This document shows positions 8,059 through 16,088 of a DNA stretch of 41,222 nt, piece by piece. Under the pieces are notes generated by a model that ran no database searches, was not told the origin of the DNA, and saw nothing but the letters and a program-made list of their open reading frames with translations. Source of the DNA: an uncultured Halieaceae bacterium (GTDB taxonomy: Bacteria; Pseudomonadota; Gammaproteobacteria; Pseudomonadales; Halieaceae); contig CAJXCR010000009.1 of assembly GCA_913051825.1 (NCBI GenBank), positions 1 to 41,222 on the forward strand, given 5' to 3'. Position numbers and translations under genes: made by a program. How positions within the stretch are numbered: position 1 is the stretch's first letter; every line of letters begins with the position of its first letter.

Positions 8059-8781
8059 TTGTCAAAGCATCGAAATATTCGAGGTACTATACTTTACACT
8101 AGCAAGAAACCAGAACGTTTAAACCAGGAGCGAGGAAGAGAATTTTTCACGCTAACTCAGCAAGTAGATGGTACAGATGTGCTACTTGCGCACTGTGAAA
8201 TTGATGATTCTCCGCCTGTGATCAGAGATGTTTGTTTGAGTCTTGATCATGACGATTCAAGTCCTATCGATTGCTCTGTTCGCCTTACTGTTGGAGGTGT
8301 GTTTGAGGGCAGTGGATGGATGCGATTTGGTGAGGGTATGGCAGAGTGTGAGACTTATAACCGGCGAGATGGTCGGATATCTCAAAAATTACAAACACCT
8401 AAAAAAGTACCTTGGTTACAGGCACATCCTATAGTAGGAGATGCGCTTTTAATGAAGCTTTACGATCTGTCACGCGGACCTGGAACACAAGACTTTGAGA
8501 ATTTGTTCCTTACATCACCGGATCATCGTGGAGCTACCGGACCAATGTTTTTTGTAACAGCTTTTTCCTTGGGGTATGTAGGGGAGGAGAGCATTAGTGT
8601 TGGTGCAGGGACGTTTCAGGCAAGACATTTTCAGGTCTCAGGTACCGCAGGTAATCTCCCTGAGGAACATCCTCCTTATGACGTATGGTGTACAGCAGAT
8701 GATGATTATATTCTTCTTCGAGCTGGAGCAGCGGGTTATATGCAAACTCACTATGAATTGATGGAACTCTTAGTCGACTGA
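8059..8781 (+). CDS. Uncharacterised ~240-residue protein, copy 1
   Basis: I do not recognise the family. The 240-residue protein has no signal peptide or membrane helix and looks beta-rich. It is clearly paralogous to the product of 13292-14053. Shared blocks in order are G-R-E-F-F-T (26-31), A-H-C-E-I-D-D (44-50), R-D-V-x-L-x-L-D, A-E-C-E, G-R-I-S, A-H-P-I-x-G-D-A, D-H-R-G-A-T-G-P, G-A-G-x-F-x-A-x-H-F, E-H-P-P-Y-D-V-W and G-Y-M-x-T-H-Y-E-L. Conserved His, Asp and Glu suggest a binding or catalytic site. The start is TTG at 8059 after an AGGGG stretch at 8046-8050. It heads an operon with two membrane proteins and a VOC gene; the next ATG follows its stop after one base. Confidence 0.8.
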   Translation: MSKHRNIRGTILYTSKKPERLNQERGREFFTLTQQVDGTDVLLAHCEIDDSPPVIRDVCLSLDHDDSSPIDCSVRLTVGGVFEGSGWMRFGEGMAECETYNRRDGRISQKLQTPKKVPWLQAHPIVGDALLMKLYDLSRGPGTQDFENLFLTSPDHRGATGPMFFVTAFSLGYVGEESISVGAGTFQARHFQVSGTAGNLPEEHPPYDVWCTADDDYILLRAGAAGYMQTHYELMELLVD

Positions 8782-8782
8782 G

Positions 8783-9427
8783 ATGACTTTTATTATCTTA
8801 AAATATCTGCATCTACTTGGCTTCGTATATTGGTTAGGTGGTGATCTTGGTACTTTTCTGGCAAGTCGTCAGGTTGTTAGAACTGATCTTTCTTCCGAAG
8901 CACGTCAAACCGCCTTATCTATATTGCTAGCTTGCGATCTTGGACCAAGGTTGGCGATGCCTATGATGCTTCCCCTTGGGGTGCATATGGCTGGATTGCT
9001 AGGTTATGCATCATTTTCTTTCGACATAGTAGTTGGATGTTGGATATTAGGTGTTTTCTGGTTCTCGCTTGTATTAATTCAGCATTACTGGACAAAATCT
9101 CCCGGTTGGTTGCCATTGCTCGATCGGTGGCTTCGTCGATTGGTTGTAATAATAGGATTGGTGTACGGACTCAGTTTAATTAATACTTCTGCCGAATGGT
9201 TGGGATGGAAATTGTCGATATTTGCCTTAATGGTATGGTGCGGGTTAATGGTCAGAAATGAGCTTACGCCATTCTTCCCAGCCTATGCCAAAATGGTTAG
9301 TGAAGGTCCAGACCAAACTTCGGATCAAACAATGATGGATTCTATGTCTAGGTGTCGGCGTTATGTTTGGTGTATTTGGATTGGTTTGTTCGTTAATGGT
9401 GCACTTGGAGTGCACTTGATCGGTTAG
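8783..9427 (+). CDS. Multi-helix membrane protein resembling CopD/HemJ-like proteins, copy 1
   Basis: A 214-residue integral membrane protein with about five hydrophobic segments. The first helix has the pattern Y-L-H-L-L-G-F-V-Y-W-L-G-G-D, which recalls the His-containing first helix of CopD, DUF2269 and HemJ-like proteins (HxxxxxxW-x-G-G). A second His sits in P-L-G-V-H-M-A-G near residue 68. The downstream gene has the same two motifs, so the pair arose by duplication. Two intramembrane His could bind heme or metal, which is inference. It begins one base after the stop of the 8059 gene, so the products are probably made together. Confidence 0.78.
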   Translation: MTFIILKYLHLLGFVYWLGGDLGTFLASRQVVRTDLSSEARQTALSILLACDLGPRLAMPMMLPLGVHMAGLLGYASFSFDIVVGCWILGVFWFSLVLIQHYWTKSPGWLPLLDRWLRRLVVIIGLVYGLSLINTSAEWLGWKLSIFALMVWCGLMVRNELTPFFPAYAKMVSEGPDQTSDQTMMDSMSRCRRYVWCIWIGLFVNGALGVHLIG

Positions 9428-9478
9428 TATAGAAAAAGTTTTTATTACACTTTTTAGTTAAATCTTGGAGAGGCGTTA

Positions 9479-10159
9479 ATGGGAATTACTGAACTGGCTG
9501 TGCTGCGTTGGGCGCATATTATAGCTATGGTTTATTGGTTAGGTGGCGAATGGGGGGTGTTTCAGACTTCCTATAATGTTATCAACCGCAAGTTAAGTAT
9601 GGATGAGAGACGTCGTCATATGGAAGCTACATATCGGATTGATATCTTGGCGCGAACTGGCATTGTCCTTTTGCTTCCATTAGGCCTGCATATGGGACAT
9701 TTTTGGGGGGTGCAGCCCTATGGTGGTGATGCGCTTGTGGTGATGTGGCTTTTCTTTGCTGGTTGGCTCTCTTTATGCTGGTCGGCTTTTATATACAGAG
9801 AAACTGATCGCGGTATTCGATTGACTATATGGGATGAGCGAGTCAGATTTGTCGTAATACCGATACTTTTGATTTCCTCGATAAGCTCACTTTTTGGCCA
9901 TGGACCATTCAATGCGGGAGACATGCAAAAATGGTATTCCCTTAAGATATTAATTTATTCTCTTTTATTAGTAATAGGATTGAAGTTGAGATTTGTCATG
10001 CGTGAATGGACAGATATGTTTCGTATCCTTGCGGCAGGTCCAAATGTTGAAGTGGAAAGTAAGTTGGAACACTCCTTGCGAGGGGCTAGGATGATGGCAT
10101 ATGTATATTGGATGGGTATCGGCTCTGTAGCGTTCCTTGGCGCGACAAAATTTATCTAA
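9479..10159 (+). CDS. Multi-helix membrane protein resembling CopD/HemJ-like proteins, copy 2
   Basis: Paralogue of the preceding gene (226 aa). It begins with W-A-H-I-I-A-M-V-Y-W-L-G-G-E and has P-L-G-L-H-M-G-H at the matching second position, then further hydrophobic helices and a cytoplasmic-looking charged loop near 185-205. A strong ribosome-binding site (GGAGAGG) precedes the ATG at 9479. As in copy 1, the conserved His residues could ligate heme or metal. Two dissimilar copies in tandem suggest a heterodimer in the membrane. It lies in the 8059-11041 operon. Confidence 0.78.
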   Translation: MGITELAVLRWAHIIAMVYWLGGEWGVFQTSYNVINRKLSMDERRRHMEATYRIDILARTGIVLLLPLGLHMGHFWGVQPYGGDALVVMWLFFAGWLSLCWSAFIYRETDRGIRLTIWDERVRFVVIPILLISSISSLFGHGPFNAGDMQKWYSLKILIYSLLLVIGLKLRFVMREWTDMFRILAAGPNVEVESKLEHSLRGARMMAYVYWMGIGSVAFLGATKFI

Positions 10160-10165
10160 ATATTC

Positions 10166-11041
10166 ATGATCCTCCATTCGTTACTTATGATTACTATACT
10201 TGTGGCAGATCTGAATGTTACAGAAGCAACTTATACGGAGCAGCTTGGTTATCAAGTTGTTGAACGAGGCATTATTGGTGCTGAATGCGCTCATCAAATG
10301 GGTGATGAGAATTTTACTAATCGTTCTTATCTGACACTGCGTCCACCTGTAGATGAACCGCAGGTCGTACTGCGTTTTCTTACAGGGTCGGACGCTGCTT
10401 ATCAACCGATGCAGAAGCCTGGCTGGAATGCAGTGGAAATCTTAGTCAGAGATCCAGAAATGCTGATTACTGAGCTTGACGAAAATCTCTTTCGATTGAT
10501 TGGTCCTCCAGCCTATCTCACCCCCGCTGAAAATATTCTAGCGGCGCAGGTGCTTGGTCCCTCGGGAGAGGTTTTGTACTTCACCCATATGAAAGAACCA
10601 GAATTATCTTTGCTCAAGCCAAAACCTGCTGTTAATCCTGTTGGAGGCACTTTCATTATGGTAATGGGTGTTCAAGACCTCGAAGAGACAAATGATTTCG
10701 TAAATTCTAATTTTAAAAATCGGCTTGTTGGCCCCTTTCCGTTTAAAATCGATATATTGGCTAAATATAGGGGCGATGATCCTCAGACACGTTATCCAAT
10801 CATGATGATGAAAATGTCGGGTCCCTTTGGTTTTGAATTTGATGAGTACGCATCCGAAGTAGAAATCTCTAATGTATCTGGAGGAATTGAGTTGGTTAGT
10901 GTTAGTGCAGATACTTTGGCTGGGGAGTATGATTGGTCAGAATTTCCAAAAGAATCTCAGTGTTCTGGATTGAGTGGTTATAGCGGGTTACTTGAGTTTC
11001 CATCCGGTGCAAATCTGCAAGTGTTAGCTCCCGTACCATAA
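10166..11041 (+). CDS. Two-domain VOC family protein
   Basis: A 291-residue protein with tandem VOC modules. The first module runs from a strand L-M-I-T-I-L-V-A-D-L to G-P-S-G-E-V-L-Y-F-T near 132-141. The second starts near 157 with a G-G-T-F-I-M-V-M-G-V strand. It is related to the VOC protein at 2226-3089 through the module-closing block. No His is present on the first strand. The start may be ATG 10166 or ATG 10187; the second places the protein nearer to the usual VOC start. It is the last gene of the operon that begins at 8059. Confidence 0.75.
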   Translation: MILHSLLMITILVADLNVTEATYTEQLGYQVVERGIIGAECAHQMGDENFTNRSYLTLRPPVDEPQVVLRFLTGSDAAYQPMQKPGWNAVEILVRDPEMLITELDENLFRLIGPPAYLTPAENILAAQVLGPSGEVLYFTHMKEPELSLLKPKPAVNPVGGTFIMVMGVQDLEETNDFVNSNFKNRLVGPFPFKIDILAKYRGDDPQTRYPIMMMKMSGPFGFEFDEYASEVEISNVSGGIELVSVSADTLAGEYDWSEFPKESQCSGLSGYSGLLEFPSGANLQVLAPVP

Positions 11042-11066
11042 GCATTTTTCTTGACTCATTAAATAA

Positions 11067-11092
11067 GCCTTAACCAGAGGCATGTTTTTTTT
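11067..11092 (+). terminator. Weak terminator-like hairpin between convergent operons
   Basis: GCCT at 11067-11070 can pair with AGGC at 11078-11081, followed within three bases by a run of eight T. The stem is only four pairs, so this is a marginal call. The position, 26 bases after the VOC stop and before the convergent P450 gene, fits. Confidence 0.3.
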
Positions 11093-11172
11093 CTTGCTGG
11101 TCGTTATTTCCTTAACAAAATTAATTTCAGTTTTAAGAGTAAAAACTGGCAAGTCTTAATCTTTTCGCATTT

Positions 11173-12366
11173 TTAGAAATTGCAGAGTAGCCGCTGAGGA
11201 CTGCGGAATATTGTGCCGCAGGGTTTAGAGCCTTCATGGTCGACTAATCGCAAATTGGGTAGTCTTTCTATTAATAAATCGAGAGTCACAGCTAACTCTT
11301 TTCTAGCTAGATGCATTCCTGGACACATCCTTGGTCCTGGTCCAAAAGTCATCATATTTTCAACGTTGCGACCTATCTGATATTCGTGAGGATCACTAAA
11401 GACCGAAGAATCATGGTTAGCAGCACAAATACCAAATAGTACGAAAGTATTCGGCTTAATTATTACACCGCCAAACTCGATATCCTCTTGAGAGCGAGAC
11501 ATTCTGGGTAATATGGATACCGCAGGTTCCCAGCGAAGAGTTTCTTCTATGGATAGTGATCTCAGTTCGGGGTTTTTCTTTACCTGTTGCCAGTTGTCAC
11601 TATTTACCAGAAGAGCATAAATAATATTGCCGAGAGAATCGTGGGTGGTGGAGGATCCGGCGGTAAACATGATGCCAATATGAGATTTTATCTGTTCATC
11701 AGTCATCTGAATGCCATCAAGCTCGTCGTGTATCAGTTGGCTGATGACATCTTCTTTTGGATGTCTTCTGCGATCTGCTATAACAGGGTCTAGATAGTTC
11801 CACAGTTCATCGCGACAGGTCATTGCTTTTTCCGGGTCAGAGCGAAATCGCAAAATGGCCATTGCCCAACGATGGAATTGTTCCTCTTCTTCCTTTGGAA
11901 TTCCCAATAGGCGAGCGATCACAGCAAAGGGGTAGCGTTCGGTAAACGCTGAAACAAGATCAACTTCACCTTTACTAATAAAGGTATCAATTAGTTCATT
12001 AGCTACGCTGGTTAGTATTTTGCTGTCCATCTGTTCCACTGAGCGAGGTCTAAACGTAGGGGTGGCTAGTCTGCGAAATATGCGGTGTCGATCTCCCGTC
12101 ATGCTTTGAAATGTTTCGCCAATAACCGGCTCAATGCCGATTTTATAGGGGATATGAGGTGGGAAAAGATTGTTGTCTCTAAACCCAGCTGCCACATGGG
12201 CATGATCGGTGATTAGCCAGACTTTCTCGCCTAAAAAGGTAACTGGCACCACCGGTGCTTGTGTACGAAGTTTATCCATTAATTGATGCAGTTCTATCCC
12301 AGGCAGTTGCCAGGTATCAAAATCTATCGACAGGATTTCCGTAGTAAGTTCGCTAGTAGATGGCAT
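11173..12366 (-). CDS. Cytochrome P450 (bacterial class I type)
   Basis: A soluble P450 of 397 residues. The I-helix oxygen-binding motif reads F-T-A-G-S-S-T-T-H, the K-helix E-x-x-R is E-E-T-L-R, and the heme loop is F-G-P-G-P-R-M-C-P-G with the ligand Cys at about 348. I chose ATG at 12366, which has AGGA nine bases upstream, gives the normal family length, and starts 44 bases after the preceding gene's stop. A longer reading from 12468 would overlap that gene by 58 bases. It probably hydroxylates or demethylates the pathway substrate. No ferredoxin or ferredoxin reductase is in the window, so electrons must come from elsewhere. Confidence 0.93.
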   Translation of the reverse strand: MPSTSELTTEILSIDFDTWQLPGIELHQLMDKLRTQAPVVPVTFLGEKVWLITDHAHVAAGFRDNNLFPPHIPYKIGIEPVIGETFQSMTGDRHRIFRRLATPTFRPRSVEQMDSKILTSVANELIDTFISKGEVDLVSAFTERYPFAVIARLLGIPKEEEEQFHRWAMAILRFRSDPEKAMTCRDELWNYLDPVIADRRRHPKEDVISQLIHDELDGIQMTDEQIKSHIGIMFTAGSSTTHDSLGNIIYALLVNSDNWQQVKKNPELRSLSIEETLRWEPAVSILPRMSRSQEDIEFGGVIIKPNTFVLFGICAANHDSSVFSDPHEYQIGRNVENMMTFGPGPRMCPGMHLARKELAVTLDLLIERLPNLRLVDHEGSKPCGTIFRSPQRLLCNF

Positions 12367-12410
12367 CTGGCTGGATCCTGTTTTTATTTTTTTAGACCTT
12401 CTAAAAAAGC

Positions 12411-13295
12411 TTACATGCTTGGAGTGTCTTTTTGACCTGAGACCATAAAACAGCTGGCTAGCATCCATTTTAGATTGATTCCCACACGATTGGCTTCTGG
12501 TACTGTAAATGCATAGCCATGCTCTTTAATCGTGCCCGTGCTCATTTTTTCCATAATGTAGATAACAAGCGAATCTCGAGTAAAGTAACCTGTGTAGTTA
12601 TTAATAGGCCAGTCGACAAGAAAAAGCCGCACGCCTAGCGTACGATTTTCTTTAGTGTTAAACCAAGCCTCATCACCCTGGTCATGCAAGGTAAGCCCAT
12701 CGTAGCGTTTATAAGGCTCATCTCTGCCGCCACCCACTCCTGGGATGTCAGCATAGCAAGTGAATGATCTTGCCCGATGTAATTTGAAGTTATTAGCGGT
12801 GTTAGCAGTTGTATCCCACCAAAGTTGTTGTTTAGAGAGTGTTAATGAGACGGGAGCGTTTTCTTCCTGCGAGCAGTCTTCCGAGATAGTAGCCCGGAAT
12901 TGTGCTGCCTCTCGTCTCCAGAACAGTGGACAAGCATTGTTATCACTATCTAGAATGACTCGCATACCAACCATCCCGCGGCTATTGTCAGTAAAGAGCT
13001 GCCATTTTTGTGTAATTTCTTTTTTTTCGTCATTAGACGCGATAGTTTTAACTAAAAAGTGATTTGCTGATTTATCTGAAGTTATCGAGACATCACGTCG
13101 GGCATGGGGATTTTTAATCTTTCCACGTTTATCAAAATAGGCTTGGTTGGCGTTGCTATAAATCCCAGTTAGCATTGTGGCGATAACTTGTTGGTCACGA
13201 GCCCAAGTGCTACTGTCTTGTCCTTGAGCCATTGTGAGAGCTGGCAGAATTAACGCTATGATAGGTAGTACTGCTTCTTTAATTACGTATCTCAT
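12411..13295 (-). CDS. Secreted CpcT/CpeT-like protein
   Basis: The start at 13295 is chosen because it overlaps the previous gene's TGA as ATGA and gives a clean Sec signal peptide (hydrophobic residues 8-20, cleavage likely after T-M-A). The mature protein begins with a segment containing M-L-T-G-I-Y-S-N-A-N-Q-A, which resembles the N-terminal motif of the CpcT/CpeT family. This is followed by C-P-L-F-W, a Cys before a short helix, and an R-Y-D-G-L-T-L segment. In cyanobacteria that family attaches bilins to phycobiliproteins; it has a calycin-like barrel. Here no phycobiliprotein is present, and a tetrapyrrole or other hydrophobic ligand-binding role is inferred. An unrelated secreted beta protein is the alternative. 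Confidence 0.7.
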   Translation of the reverse strand: MRYVIKEAVLPIIALILPALTMAQGQDSSTWARDQQVIATMLTGIYSNANQAYFDKRGKIKNPHARRDVSITSDKSANHFLVKTIASNDEKKEITQKWQLFTDNSRGMVGMRVILDSDNNACPLFWRREAAQFRATISEDCSQEENAPVSLTLSKQQLWWDTTANTANNFKLHRARSFTCYADIPGVGGGRDEPYKRYDGLTLHDQGDEAWFNTKENRTLGVRLFLVDWPINNYTGYFTRDSLVIYIMEKMSTGTIKEHGYAFTVPEANRVGINLKWMLASCFMVSGQKDTPSM

Positions 13296-14053
13296 GCGTT
13301 GGCTTGTTCTGTTGGAGCGCATTCTAATGTGCTTAATTCATAATGTGTCATCATGTATCCTGAAACATGTGCTTTGAGAAGGATAAAATTGCCATCGGCT
13401 GTTGTCCAGACTTCATACGGAGGATGCTCTCCAGATTCGTTAGAACCTTCTCGATCGCTACCTCGGTCTCCATAGCAAAAATGTAAAGCATCAAAGACTC
13501 CAGCACCTACCGTAATTTGTTCACATCCCACAAATTCGATTTTTAGTCCTGGAGGATGCCACACGAGCGAAGGACCAGTAGCTCCTCGATGGTCCAAAGA
13601 GCTCATTAGAAATTTGTCTAGGGTGTGTACCGCTGGACCAGCAGATCGATCTATGCAACTCAGATGCCAGGCGTCTCCTTGAATAGGATGAGCACCGAAG
13701 ATGACGGGTGGTTTTTCGTATTCAATGCGTTCGCTAATCCTGCCTCTTTCATGGAGTATGCCTTCGCATTCAGCGTAAGTATCTTCGAATCTAAACCAAC
13801 TACTACCGAAGGTCGTATCGCCGACACATAGACGGACATAGGCATCCCGTGTGATCCAGTTTTTATCTAGTGTTAGGACTACATCCCGCATAACATTGGG
13901 AGCATCATCGATTTCACAGTGTGCACGAAGTGTTCGCCTGCCATCTTCGTGTAAGCTGATCGTGAAATACTCTCTTCCTCGTTCTAGACCTTCACGTCCT
14001 GCTTTGCGACTAGTGTAATGAATGTGTCCACGCCATAAAGTATGTGGTTTCAT
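13292..14053 (-). CDS. Uncharacterised ~250-residue protein, copy 2
   Basis: Paralogue of the 8059-8781 product, with the same ordered blocks: G-R-E-Y-F-T, A-H-C-E-I-D-D, R-D-V-V-L-T-L-D, A-E-C-E, G-R-I-S, A-H-P-I-Q-G-D-A, D-H-R-G-A-T-G-P, G-A-G-V-F-D-A-L-H-F, E-H-P-P-Y-E-V-W and G-Y-M-M-T-H-Y-E-L. No signal peptide or membrane segment is visible. It is the first gene of the minus-strand operon that continues with the CpcT/CpeT-like protein (4-base overlap) and the P450. The function is unknown. The conserved acidic and His residues could form a metal or acid-base site. Confidence 0.82.
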   Translation of the reverse strand: MKPHTLWRGHIHYTSRKAGREGLERGREYFTISLHEDGRRTLRAHCEIDDAPNVMRDVVLTLDKNWITRDAYVRLCVGDTTFGSSWFRFEDTYAECEGILHERGRISERIEYEKPPVIFGAHPIQGDAWHLSCIDRSAGPAVHTLDKFLMSSLDHRGATGPSLVWHPPGLKIEFVGCEQITVGAGVFDALHFCYGDRGSDREGSNESGEHPPYEVWTTADGNFILLKAHVSGYMMTHYELSTLECAPTEQANA

Positions 14054-14070
14054 GTACTACCTCATTAGCA

Positions 14071-14092
14071 ATAATATATCAGGCTATATTAT
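14071..14092. promoter_or_regulatory. Perfect 8-bp inverted repeat in the divergent promoter region
   Basis: ATAATATA at 14071-14078 and TATATTAT at 14085-14092 are exact inverted repeats around a 6-base spacer. The right arm holds a -10-like TATTAT reading toward 14140, and the left arm gives the same hexamer on the minus strand reading toward 14053. It could be an operator covering two divergent promoters. Low complexity makes chance formation possible. Confidence 0.4.
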
Positions 14093-14139
14093 GACACCGA
14101 CGGTACTAGTTCGGTAAAATTAAGTTGGAGTAATAAAAC

Positions 14140-15063
14140 ATGTTGAGTCAGTGGAATTCGATAATGATAGGAGTTGCTGATCTGGATGCTGCTCTTGCGC
14201 TATGGGTAGACGCGATTGGTTTTAAAGTTCTCAAGAAATTTATCGGAGATGATATTGGTTTAGGCAGGCAGTGGAACCTTCAAAGCTCATCTTTTTCCCG
14301 TCAGGTTGTTCTAGGAAAGATGGACGATACTTTTGGAAAGTTGCATCTTGTTGAAATGCACCATCCCGGTCCATCTGTCAGGAAAGAGGCGGCAGTGACC
14401 GATTCGTGTATTAAAAACATTGATATTTATGTTACGGATATCGAGAAACGAATTATTGCTTTGCAAGCACGAGGCTATAATTTTCGAAGTGCCACTCATA
14501 GTGAGGTGGTTGCTCCTGACGGCACCCGCTTTCGAGAAATTCATCTTGAAATCCATGATGCAATAAATCTCGTTTTACTTGAACTTCCAGATAAAAACTT
14601 GTCTTTTAACCAACTGGGTTTTGGCAGTATAGGCCCGATCGTCAGCGTAGTTAAGGATGTTGCGCAAGAAAAGAAATTTTATCGCGAGATTCTGGGATTG
14701 GAAATGCTGACAGATAATTTTCTTCAGGGTGAAGAAATTGAAAAAATGATTGGCTTGCCATCAGGCTCTGGTCTTGATGTGAGTATTTGGGGGCGTCAGG
14801 GTAAGGAAAGTGCTCAACTTGAGCTCGTGGAGTATGTTGGTGTTCAAGGCAAGACGCTTTTCCCTTTCTCCAAATTACCCAACTCGGGATTACATCAGGT
14901 CTGTTATCAGACCGAGGAAGCAGCGTTGTTAGCATCTAGAGCGAATTCGATGGGCTTAAGCATATTTCAATGTGGTAAGATTGAAACTCTTTCAGGCTCG
15001 GGTGAATGTTGGACTTTATATTCGCCGGCCGGCATGAGAATTGACTTACTTTCCCCCTCTTGA
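14140..15063 (+). CDS. Two-domain VOC family protein
   Basis: A 307-residue protein with two VOC modules. The first runs from strand I-M-I-G-V-A-D-L at residues 8-15 to L-V-L-L-E-L. The second begins near 167 with I-V-S-V-V-K-D-V followed by K-F-Y-R-E-I-L-G-L-E and ends R-I-D-L-L. The second module has L-H-Q-V-C-Y at the position where ring-cleaving relatives often carry a His. The first strand of each module lacks the usual metal His. GGAG precedes the ATG. It stands 67 bases upstream of the next VOC gene in a five-gene plus-strand run. Confidence 0.8.
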   Translation: MLSQWNSIMIGVADLDAALALWVDAIGFKVLKKFIGDDIGLGRQWNLQSSSFSRQVVLGKMDDTFGKLHLVEMHHPGPSVRKEAAVTDSCIKNIDIYVTDIEKRIIALQARGYNFRSATHSEVVAPDGTRFREIHLEIHDAINLVLLELPDKNLSFNQLGFGSIGPIVSVVKDVAQEKKFYREILGLEMLTDNFLQGEEIEKMIGLPSGSGLDVSIWGRQGKESAQLELVEYVGVQGKTLFPFSKLPNSGLHQVCYQTEEAALLASRANSMGLSIFQCGKIETLSGSGECWTLYSPAGMRIDLLSPS

Positions 15064-15130
15064 GACTTGCACATAGAGCGCGATGAGCGATAAAGTATTA
15101 ATGACATAACTATAAGACAAAGGTGAATAG

Positions 15131-15610
15131 ATGAGCGATGTGCCAGTCGTAATTAGACGAACCACAATGATGGTCAATGAGATTGAATCTGCTTTGACTA
15201 TCTATAGAGATATTCTTGGGATGCAAGTGCACTATGACGAGGAAATTATCGTTTCTGGCCAAGGTCTCCCAGCTGGAGAGCCAGATTCTAAAACTCGATT
15301 GGTTCTTCTCAAATGTAAGGATGAATTTATTGGAATGCTAGGTATTTTGCAGTATATCGATCCGCCGCTTCCAGCGGCACCGCCACGTCCAAATCCTAAT
15401 AGGGTGCAAGTCGGTGAGTCAGTATATGTTTTACATCATGATGATGTAGAAGCGGTCTATCCTCTATTGAAAGAAGTTCCGGGTATAGAGATGGTAAGTG
15501 ATCCTCATATTAGTGAATATCCTAAACCAGATGGTGGTGTTTTCAGGGTGCTGGGTTCTAGTTTTTTTGATCCCAACGGGTATTTTGTTGAGTTAAATCA
15601 ATTCGTTTAA
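15131..15610 (+). CDS. Single-domain VOC family protein
   Basis: A 159-residue VOC protein with strand R-R-T-T-M-M-V-N, helix A-L-T-I-Y-R-D-I-L-G-M, central I-L-Q-Y-I-D and closing F-F-D-P-N-G-Y-F-V-E. It is paralogous to the product of 25999-26484: both share R-T-T-x-x-V on strand one, a K/D-x-R-x-x-L-x-x-L-x-x-x-D stretch, and F-D-P-N-G. Arg-Thr-Thr occupies the first-strand site where a metal-binding His would sit, although the closing Glu is present. The start has AGGTGA six bases upstream. It is followed after 12 bases by another VOC gene. Confidence 0.85.
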   Translation: MSDVPVVIRRTTMMVNEIESALTIYRDILGMQVHYDEEIIVSGQGLPAGEPDSKTRLVLLKCKDEFIGMLGILQYIDPPLPAAPPRPNPNRVQVGESVYVLHHDDVEAVYPLLKEVPGIEMVSDPHISEYPKPDGGVFRVLGSSFFDPNGYFVELNQFV

Positions 15611-15622
15611 GAGGTTTTTACT

Positions 15623-16078
15623 GTGGCTAATCGATTTCAGCGAGGCAATTTTGTTGTCTCGAATCTAGATCGTTCCGTAGAGTTTTATACGGATGTCTTG
15701 GGGATGGATCTTGATTTTGTAAAAGAATCAGAACCTGACTCCTATAGCTATATTGTGTTTAACATTTCTCGTGAGCGAAGGCTTCGTTTTGCAATGCTAA
15801 GTTATCCAGATCAAGCTCGTGTAATGGCTTTGACGGAAATTGATGGTGAATTGGATCCCTTGCAGCAACCTATTCGAAGTGCCATTGTGATCGAAGTTCC
15901 CGATTTTGATGGAACCATCACCCGTGCTGAAAATTACAGCTGTCACGTTTTTCCTGAAGAGCAACTTTTGACTCCAGACGGACGAGAGGGGCGACAGGTA
16001 GGGATTCAAGATCCCGATGGCAATTTAATTGTAATCTATTTCATTACCCATCATCCTAATCAGGAGAGTGATCAATGA
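15623..16078 (+). CDS. Single-domain VOC family protein
   Basis: A 151-residue VOC protein starting with GTG at 15623 after AGAGG. It has strand F-V-V-S-N-L-D, helix S-V-E-F-Y-T-D-V-L-G-M-D, a later strand A-I-V-I-E-V-P-D, and closing Q-D-P-D-G-N-L-I-V-I-Y. Strand one has Gly-Asn rather than His, and the final Glu of metal-dependent relatives is replaced by Tyr. It is therefore probably metal-free. Its stop overlaps the ribosome-binding region of the MFS gene. Confidence 0.85.
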   Translation: MANRFQRGNFVVSNLDRSVEFYTDVLGMDLDFVKESEPDSYSYIVFNISRERRLRFAMLSYPDQARVMALTEIDGELDPLQQPIRSAIVIEVPDFDGTITRAENYSCHVFPEEQLLTPDGREGRQVGIQDPDGNLIVIYFITHHPNQESDQ

Positions 16079-16088
16079 GGCAAGTCAA

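Noticed and set aside
12411-13295. A true phycobilin lyase
   Set aside because: No phycobiliprotein or bilin synthesis gene is present, and only part of the CpcT/CpeT pattern is visible, so I call it only CpcT/CpeT-like.
14140-16078. VOC genes as classical extradiol ring-cleavage dioxygenases
   Set aside because: I could not place the two-His-one-carboxylate iron site in any of the three; only the general VOC fold is supported.
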